A stretch of 25,028 bases of DNA. Origin: Nitrospirota bacterium (GTDB taxonomy: Bacteria; Nitrospirota; Thermodesulfovibrionia; JACRGW01). Of the stretch, positions 21,424 through 25,028 are shown piece after piece. Location: positions 1 through 25,028 of the forward strand of contig JACRGW010000012.1 in the NCBI GenBank assembly GCA_016212195.1, in the 5' to 3' direction. Both the position numbers and the translations under genes were made by a program. Position 1 is the stretch's first letter. Every line of letters starts with the position of its first letter. A model generated the notes under the pieces. The model was not told the DNA's origin and searched no databases. It was given only the letters and a program-made list of their open reading frames with translations.

Positions 21424-24318
21424 GTGATTCCTATCATTATATTTCTGCTGTCTATCGGATTACAATTGACAGCAGCTGTGGTTGCCCTTCTTCTCATTCG
21501 CACAACAGGAAGGAAACTTGCCTGGATTCTGATTGCCCTTGCAATGGTATTGATGGCATCACGTCGCATTGTCACTTTTATTTCCTTACTTAGTGCTGGT
21601 AAGGAAATAACATTTACTATACCTGAACTGATCGCCCTGGTAGTCTCCATTTTAATGCTCTTTGGAGTCCTGCGCATAGGGAAGTACTTCCGTTCCATCC
21701 GTTTAGCAGAGGAGAAGTTCAGGATATTATCCGATTCTACTACGGAAGGGATTGCTATTCATGAAGAGGGGAAAATCCTGCTTGTAAACAGGTCCTTTGC
21801 AAGAATGTTTGGATATGAACTGTCAGAGGTTATAGGAAGAAATGCCCTTGAACTCGCAGCGCCAGAATCACGTGACTTGGTATCACAGAATATCCTCTCA
21901 GGATATGATGAACCTTATAATGCCGTAGGCCTGAGAAAGGATGGGACAACCTTTATTGCTGAGATCATCGGTAAAAATATGCAGTATCAAGATCGCCCGG
22001 TGAGAATCACAATAATACGTGACATCACCGAGCGTAAAGAGGCAGAGAAGTTTTTGCAGGAAAGCGAAGAGAGATTTAGGAAATTATCTGATTTTGCTAT
22101 AGAAGGGATAGTTATTCATGAAAAAGGAATAATTGTGGATGCTAATCAGTCCTATGCAATGATGTTTGGATATGAACTATCAGAGGTTATCGGGAAAAAT
22201 ACACAGGAATTCGTTGCACCGGAATTTCGTGAAATAGTTTTAGAGAAAGTTATCACAGAATATGAGAAACCCTACGAGGCTATTGGCTTAAAAAAAGATG
22301 GAACAACTATTATAGTAGAAGTAATTGGTAAATCTATCACCTACCATGGTCGCAGAATGAGAGTTGCTGTACTATGGGACATTACGGAGCGTAAGAAGAC
22401 TGAAGAAGAAAGGGCATTCCTCGCAAACATTACAGAGAACGCCTCTGACGCCATAGTAGGCCTTGACCTGGATACAAAAATAGTTTCATGGAGCCGTGGT
22501 GCAGAGAGGATATTTGGATACTCTGCAGAAGAAGTTGTAGGAAGGTCATGGTCTATGTTAGTCCCGGAGGAGGCATTAGAGGCATGCCGTGAGAGATTCA
22601 AGAAGGTTATTATAGAGGGGTTCGTGGAGACTGTGGAGACCGTAAGGATTGCAAAGTTCGGACGAAGATTTCCTTCAGAGATGACCCTTACTATATTGAA
22701 TGACAAAAGCGGGAACCATATAGGATACGTGAGCATTACGAGAGATATCACAGAGCGTAAGAGAATAGAAAAATCATTAAAGGAATCTGAAGAAAAATAC
22801 AGGGATTTAATCGAAAGTGCCAATGACCTTATTCAGTCTGTTGATGCGGATATGAGATTTCTTTTTGTAAATAAAAAATGGAAGGATGTTCTGGGATATT
22901 CAGATGAGGAGATAAGGAATCTTGTTCTGACAGATATAATAAAAAGAGACACAATCCCGCATTGTATGGAGGCCTTTAAAAAGGTTATTGACGGTTATGC
23001 AGTTCAAAACATAGAGGCAGTTTTTGTATCAAAAAATGGTAACGAAATATTTGTCGAAGGAAATGTTGATGTATACATAAAGGATGGTAAGTTTGTTTCA
23101 ACAAGGGGGATCTTTAGAGACGTTACTGAGCGAAGAAAGCTCGAGGAACAGCTTCGCCATGCCCAGAAGATGCAGGCTATCGGACAGCTTGCAGGAGGCA
23201 TAGCCCATGAGTTTAACAATATCCTTACCACAATAGTAGGTTACGGGGATATGTTGCTGATGAAAATGAGGGAAGGTGACCCTTTGAGGCATAATGTGGA
23301 ACAGATACTCGCTTCATCTGAGAGGGCGGCCAATCTTACACAGGGTCTGCTCACATATAGCAGGAAGCAGGCAACTATGCTAAAACCTGTGAGTTTAAAC
23401 GATATTATAAGGAAGACAGAAGGGCTTTTAATGAAGGTAATAAGTGAGGATATTGAACTGAGGACTGTAATTACAGGCAAGGATTTGACTGTAATGGCAG
23501 ATAGAAGTCAGATAGAGCAGGTTTTAGTAAACCTTGCAACCAATGCAAAGGATGCTATGCCAGATGGAGGGATTCTGACTATTGAGATACATAGGATCAA
23601 AGATTTAGATATAAGAACTTTTAGTGAAAAAAGGATAGTCTCTAATCTAAAAGATCAAAGAACTGAAATCGAGGAAGGTTTTGCCGGGATCTTTGTTACA
23701 GATACAGGCACAGGCATCGATAAAGATACAAAGGAAAGGATATTTGAGCCCTTTTTTACTACCAAGGATATCGGGAAAGGCACCGGACTTGGCCTTGCGG
23801 TAGTCTACGGTATAATAAAGCAGCATGATGGCTATATATATGTCTATAGCGAACCAGGTAAGGGTACGACATTTAAAATGTATCTGCCAATAATAAAATC
23901 AAAGGTTGAAGAGGAGACGGAACCATCAGCTATCTCTTTACCAGCAGGGGGGAGTGAAATGGTACTTATAGCCGAGGATGATAAGGCGTTACGAACGCTT
24001 ATAAAGACAGTACTTAATGAATTTGGTTATAAGGTCATAGATGCAGTTGACGGAGAGGATGCGATAGAGAAGTTCATTCAGAATAAAGATGAAATTGAGC
24101 TTGCAATACTTGATGTGATAATGCCAAAGAAGAATGGCAAAGAGGTCTATGAGGAGATAAAAAAGATAAGACCAGATATCAAAACCATTTTTGCAAGTGG
24201 CTATACTGCTGACATTATCCAGAAGAAGGGCGTCATTGAAGAAGGGATGGACTTTATCTTGAAGCCTGTTTCGCCTAAAAACCTATTAAAAAAAGTGAGA
24301 GAAGTACTGGATAGGTGA
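21424..24318 (+). CDS. Membrane-bound hybrid sensor histidine kinase with four PAS domains and a C-terminal receiver
   Basis: 964 residues from a GTG start. Three hydrophobic helices at about 1-25, 29-54 and 63-84, then PAS domains at about 94-205, 215-325, 330-450 and 453-575, each closed by the DITERK/DVTERR linker. The dimerisation domain has the phospho-acceptor H595 in GGIAHEFNNILTT; the ATPase follows with N-box NLATNAKDAMPDGG, DTGTGIDKDTKERIFEPFFTT and GTGLGLAVVYGI. The receiver has D897 in AILDVIMPKKNG and K in FILKPVS. The PAS1 and PAS2 units are recent-looking duplicates (MFGYELSEVIG in both). No output regulator gene is adjacent; signal unknown. Architecture is common in environmental bacteria. 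Confidence 0.95.
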   Translation: MIPIIIFLLSIGLQLTAAVVALLLIRTTGRKLAWILIALAMVLMASRRIVTFISLLSAGKEITFTIPELIALVVSILMLFGVLRIGKYFRSIRLAEEKFRILSDSTTEGIAIHEEGKILLVNRSFARMFGYELSEVIGRNALELAAPESRDLVSQNILSGYDEPYNAVGLRKDGTTFIAEIIGKNMQYQDRPVRITIIRDITERKEAEKFLQESEERFRKLSDFAIEGIVIHEKGIIVDANQSYAMMFGYELSEVIGKNTQEFVAPEFREIVLEKVITEYEKPYEAIGLKKDGTTIIVEVIGKSITYHGRRMRVAVLWDITERKKTEEERAFLANITENASDAIVGLDLDTKIVSWSRGAERIFGYSAEEVVGRSWSMLVPEEALEACRERFKKVIIEGFVETVETVRIAKFGRRFPSEMTLTILNDKSGNHIGYVSITRDITERKRIEKSLKESEEKYRDLIESANDLIQSVDADMRFLFVNKKWKDVLGYSDEEIRNLVLTDIIKRDTIPHCMEAFKKVIDGYAVQNIEAVFVSKNGNEIFVEGNVDVYIKDGKFVSTRGIFRDVTERRKLEEQLRHAQKMQAIGQLAGGIAHEFNNILTTIVGYGDMLLMKMREGDPLRHNVEQILASSERAANLTQGLLTYSRKQATMLKPVSLNDIIRKTEGLLMKVISEDIELRTVITGKDLTVMADRSQIEQVLVNLATNAKDAMPDGGILTIEIHRIKDLDIRTFSEKRIVSNLKDQRTEIEEGFAGIFVTDTGTGIDKDTKERIFEPFFTTKDIGKGTGLGLAVVYGIIKQHDGYIYVYSEPGKGTTFKMYLPIIKSKVEEETEPSAISLPAGGSEMVLIAEDDKALRTLIKTVLNEFGYKVIDAVDGEDAIEKFIQNKDEIELAILDVIMPKKNGKEVYEEIKKIRPDIKTIFASGYTADIIQKKGVIEEGMDFILKPVSPKNLLKKVREVLDR

Positions 24319-24375
24319 ACAAGGGAAAATTATTGATGATTTATTAATGCCGTGATAGAGGTAGAGCCTTAAAGC

Positions 24376-24404
24376 TTGTTAATTGTTTTTATATTTGGTA
24401 TATA
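24376..24404 (+). promoter_or_regulatory. Predicted promoter for the RRM protein gene
   Basis: TTGTTA (24376-24381), 17 nt, TATATA (24399-24404). The leader would be about 60 nt and contain the possible cassette boundary GTTATAC at 24436-24442. The rest of 24319-24471 holds nothing else I can name. Confidence 0.5.
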
Positions 24405-24471
24405 TCAAGAAACTATCTAATAATATCATTAGGCAGTTATACAATACACAATCAAAAGAGAGGAGGATAGA

Positions 24472-24762
24472 ATGAAAATTTTTGTAGGCAATTTGTCTCG
24501 CGAAGTCACAGATGAAGATTTGCGTCAGGCCTTCGAGTCATTCGGAAGCGTCGAATCTGCCACTGTCGTAAAAGACAAGTTCACGGAAGAGTCAAGAGGA
24601 TTCGGGTTTGTTGAGATGTCTTCTGCGTCTGAAGCACGGTCGGCGATCGACGGTATGAATGGAAAAGAGTTAAAGGGCAAAACTCTCAACGTAAATGAGG
24701 CTCGTCCCCGCGAAGAAAGAGGGGGAGGTAGAGGACGGCCGGGTGGCGGTCGGCGTTACTGA
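24472..24762 (+). CDS. RRM-domain RNA-binding protein (glycine-rich tail)
   Basis: A 96-residue single-RRM protein like the cold-inducible Rbp proteins of cyanobacteria and many Proteobacteria; binds single-stranded RNA. RNP2 is IFVGNL (3-8), RNP1 is RGFGFVEM (42-49), followed by DGMNGKELKGKTLNVNEARP and a short basic Gly/Arg tail (ERGGGRGRPGGGRRY). AGGAGG lies 6 nt upstream of the ATG. Base composition is visibly richer in GC, with more G/C third positions than the kinase before it. With GTTATAC 29 nt upstream and an attC site 25 nt after the stop, the gene has the layout of a mobile gene cassette. Confidence 0.95.
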   Translation: MKIFVGNLSREVTDEDLRQAFESFGSVESATVVKDKFTEESRGFGFVEMSSASEARSAIDGMNGKELKGKTLNVNEARPREERGGGRGRPGGGRRY

Positions 24763-24787
24763 TCGTTCCTGCGACAAAGAGCTTTGC

Positions 24788-24859
24788 GCCTAAGAAAGCG
24801 CTCCACCGGACGGCAATTCCGCTGCGCTCCATTGCCGCCGGTGAGCTTGGGCGTTATGC
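24788..24859 (+). other. Integron attC-like recombination site
   Basis: GCCTAAG (R'', 24788-24794) and GTTATGC (R', 24853-24859) enclose an imperfect 72-bp palindrome: left CTCCACCGGACGGCAAT (24801-24817) pairs with right ATTGCCGCCGGTGAG (24830-24844), leaving single unpaired bases (an extra C and an extra A) on the left arm, and a 12-nt apical loop. The unpaired bases on one arm and the GTTATGC end are standard attC features; R'' departs from RYYYAAC in its last base. No integrase gene is in the window. Confidence 0.75.
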
Positions 24860-24906
24860 AAAAACTCTGGAGCTATCATCTATATTTGTCTATCCCTGAA
24901 CTTAAT

Positions 24907-25028
24907 TCAAGATAGAATATTTTGAGTTATGGTATACCCATCTTTGAGGAGCATCTCTCTGATTCCCCGTATATGCGTTATTCCTACAAGTGCCAATGTT
25001 TTGCCTTTTTCGAGGAAGGGCTTCATCC
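24907..25028 (-). CDS. C-terminal fragment of a TraB/GumN-like protein (partial)
   Basis: The minus strand is open from the window edge to a TGA at 24907-24909, giving about 40 residues: KPFLEKGKTLALVGITHIRG then IREMLLKDGYTITQ. This resembles the end of TraB/GumN-family proteins, where a hydrophobic strand ending in a G-x-x-H-x-x-G motif precedes LL(x)4GY. The fragment is short, so the assignment is tentative. It is convergent with the RRM gene, the attC site lying between. Confidence 0.5.
   Translation of the reverse strand, partial: MKPFLEKGKTLALVGITHIRGIREMLLKDGYTITQNILS

Noticed and set aside
22341..22823. 160-codon minus-strand ORF inside the histidine kinase gene
   Set aside because: Antisense to conserved PAS coding sequence, with no start context or domain.
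24786..24862. Reading 24786-24862 simply as the intrinsic terminator of the RRM gene
   Set aside because: There is no T-run after the stem, the stem has unpaired single bases on one arm, and the ends match attC boxes; a terminator role in addition is not excluded.

Overview
The window looks like a moderately AT-rich bacterial chromosome segment (roughly 40% GC by eye). Gene order and protein types (aroQ-pepQ-efp-accB-accC run, DUF1844, lexA/dinB cluster, inositol lipid genes, many dispersed palindromes) recall uncultured Nitrospirota or Desulfobacterota-like genomes. This placement is an impression from recognition; no rRNA or other marker is present to prove it.

Region 1 (1-6021, all genes on the minus strand) is a DNA-repair cluster with accessory genes in it. 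lexA, a small coupled SOS-type ORF, dinB (Pol IV) and an archaeal-type 8-oxoguanine glycosylase form the backbone. Between the small ORF and dinB sit two compact one-gene modules (a lipoprotein and an AhpD-like protein). Each is bounded by about 19-bp inverted GTTA-type ends and separated by an attC-like imperfect palindrome. A related boundary and leader precede arsC-acr3 at the left edge. I read these as integron-like gene cassettes without a visible integrase, inserted co-directionally in a LexA-type operon. Region 2 (6034-7529, plus strand) has a DUF72/YecE gene and a small membrane protein.

Region 3 (7540-17406, minus strand) is a long co-directional run: aroQ, Xaa-Pro peptidase, efp, accB, accC, thiE, then the branched-chain amino-acid ABC transporter livK-H-M-G-F. 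Junctions are either overlapping start/stop codons or hold dispersed palindromic repeats. An intrinsic terminator separates livK from livH. aroQ has its own good promoter. Region 4 (17517-21273, minus strand) holds a TPR protein, a DUF1844 protein, a CDP-alcohol phosphatidyltransferase with inositol-phosphate-type features, inositol-3-phosphate synthase, and at the head an IS1/InsA-like zinc-ribbon + HTH protein behind a strong promoter. Together ino1 and the transferase imply phosphatidylinositol-type lipid synthesis.

Region 5 (21346-25028): a 964-residue hybrid histidine kinase with four PAS domains (plus strand), then a GC-richer RRM RNA-binding protein gene followed 25 nt after its stop by a textbook-like integron attC site, and the C-terminal end of a convergent TraB/GumN-like gene. 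No tRNA, rRNA, CRISPR array or complete insertion sequence was seen.
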